A DNA stretch of 64,000 nucleotides from Chryseobacterium sp. JV274 (GTDB taxonomy: Bacteria > Bacteroidota > Bacteroidia > Flavobacteriales > Weeksellaceae), in contig NZ_LR824569.1 in NCBI RefSeq assembly GCF_903969135.1, positions 124,001 to 188,000 of the forward strand. Reading direction: 5' to 3'. Below, in pieces: positions 63,360 to 64,000 of the stretch (its first letter is position 1; every line of letters begins with the position of its first letter). The notes beneath the pieces were generated by a model. It did not search any database, was not told the DNA's origin, and saw only the letters and a list, made by a program, of their open reading frames with translations. The position numbers and the translations under genes were made by a program.

Positions 63360-64000
63360 ATGACAAATGCAGAAAAATTTTTAGATATTTATAATCAACT
63401 TGATAAATTTCTAAAAAATGGTAACAATCAGAATCATGAAACTTTTGCCTCAAAAATAAAAAGTAGCAAAAATTCAATTATAAAATCTTACCGAGATAAA
63501 TTGATAGATTATGGAGAACTTAGAAACGCTATAACACACACACCTAAATTAGGTGGCAATTATATTGCAGAACCTCTGGGAGAAGTTGTTAATGAGTTTG
63601 CCATGATTTTACAAAAATTATTAAATCCACAAAAGGTTATTCCTTTATTTTCTTTTGAAGTGACTGGAGCTAACGAAAACGAGAGACTAGATAAAATTTT
63701 GAACATAATGAGGGAAAAATCTTTTTCGCAATTTCCCGTATTTGACGAAGGTGGAATGGTTACGGAGCTAATTAATACAAATACAATTTCAAGATGGTTA
63801 GGAAAAAATATTAATCAGAATGAAATCATGGTGGAAAATCCTATTATCAAAGAATTGATAGTCGATATTGAGTTTAAGAAAAATTTTAAATTTATATCGA
63901 GAGACTGCGATATTTATACTGCCTATGATTTGTTTATTGATCAAATAAATATCCATAAAAGAAATCTCGATGTATTATTTATTACAAACAGCGGTAGTGA
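63360..64000 (+). CDS. CBS-domain protein, 3' end outside window
   Basis: 213 codons are present (MTNAEKFLDIYNQLDKFLKN). The N-terminal half has HEPN-like helices (RDKLIDYGELRNAITHTPKL), and from about residue 115 a CBS-type pattern appears (IMREKSFSQFPVFDEGGMVT, ELINTNTISRWLGKN). CBS domains bind adenosine nucleotides and regulate partners. The first gene of the pair is a secreted protein, so a direct partnership is unclear. Continues beyond the right edge. Confidence 0.6.
   Translation, partial: MTNAEKFLDIYNQLDKFLKNGNNQNHETFASKIKSSKNSIIKSYRDKLIDYGELRNAITHTPKLGGNYIAEPLGEVVNEFAMILQKLLNPQKVIPLFSFEVTGANENERLDKILNIMREKSFSQFPVFDEGGMVTELINTNTISRWLGKNINQNEIMVENPIIKELIVDIEFKKNFKFISRDCDIYTAYDLFIDQINIHKRNLDVLFITNSGS

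Noticed and set aside
1..64000. CRISPR array, rRNA and tRNA genes
   Set aside because: No regularly spaced direct repeats and no conserved rRNA or tRNA sequence were seen on either strand.

Overview
The window looks like a chromosome segment of a Flavobacteriia member (Bacteroidota), most like Chryseobacterium or Elizabethkingia. The evidence is low GC, A/T-rich leaders with few Shine-Dalgarno sequences, promoter elements of the TAnnTTTG type, a fused CcoN-CcoO oxidase, a DUF4249/TonB-receptor pair, LytS/LytTR two-component pairs and SusC-style C-terminal Phe barrels. The genus is an inference; no rRNA or tRNA gene was seen.

Layout. 1-7.9 kb is a stress cluster: BON protein (cut by the window edge), L,D-transpeptidase, universal stress protein, a PAS histidine kinase with FixL-like residues, a response regulator fused to a CRP/FNR output, small heat-shock protein and a beta-CASP metallo-hydrolase. 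7.9-12.3 kb is a gene graveyard with four decayed genes around an intact ketopantoate-reductase/HxlR divergent pair. 12.4-16.7 kb holds NAD-dependent oxidoreductases and three AraC-type regulators. 17.3-19.8 kb encodes cbb3 oxidase subunits CcoNO and CcoQ, without CcoP. 20.1-25.8 kb has a haem/P460 cytochrome operon, a LytS/LytTR pair, a Crp-type regulator and a glutathione peroxidase broken by one stop codon.

26-33 kb is the most interesting part. Two small helix-turn-helix genes and five secreted fibre-like or C1q-like proteins lie on the minus strand, and a tyrosine recombinase lies on the plus strand. Between them is a 196-bp segment flanked by 16-bp perfect inverted repeats that carry a shared asymmetric 7-bp spacer. 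The segment holds one well-formed Bacteroidota promoter, now pointing at the recombinase. Flipped, it would point at a 52-aa ORF, a terminator-like hairpin and the fibre operon. I read this as a candidate phase-variable surface-protein switch.

33.5-34.1 kb is a collapsed HipBA toxin-antitoxin locus. 34.5-45.9 kb has an RND efflux operon, a DUF4249/TonB receptor pair and, divergently, a LytS kinase with two receiver genes, one degenerate. 46.1-51.9 kb is a DNA-damage/mutagenesis cassette: a DnaE-type polymerase and a Y-family polymerase, divergent from a LexA/CI-like repressor, followed by an AlkB-like dioxygenase. 52-57.8 kb has YoaK, a Crp-type regulator, PckA and a glycine-cleavage group (GcvH, GcvT, a GcvH-like protein with a changed lipoyl site, a methyltransferase). 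From 58.2 kb on, a DNA-binding protein, a DUF3945 protein and topoisomerase III mark one end of an integrative conjugative element, with two unrecognised genes (secreted protein; CBS-domain protein running off the end) as possible cargo.
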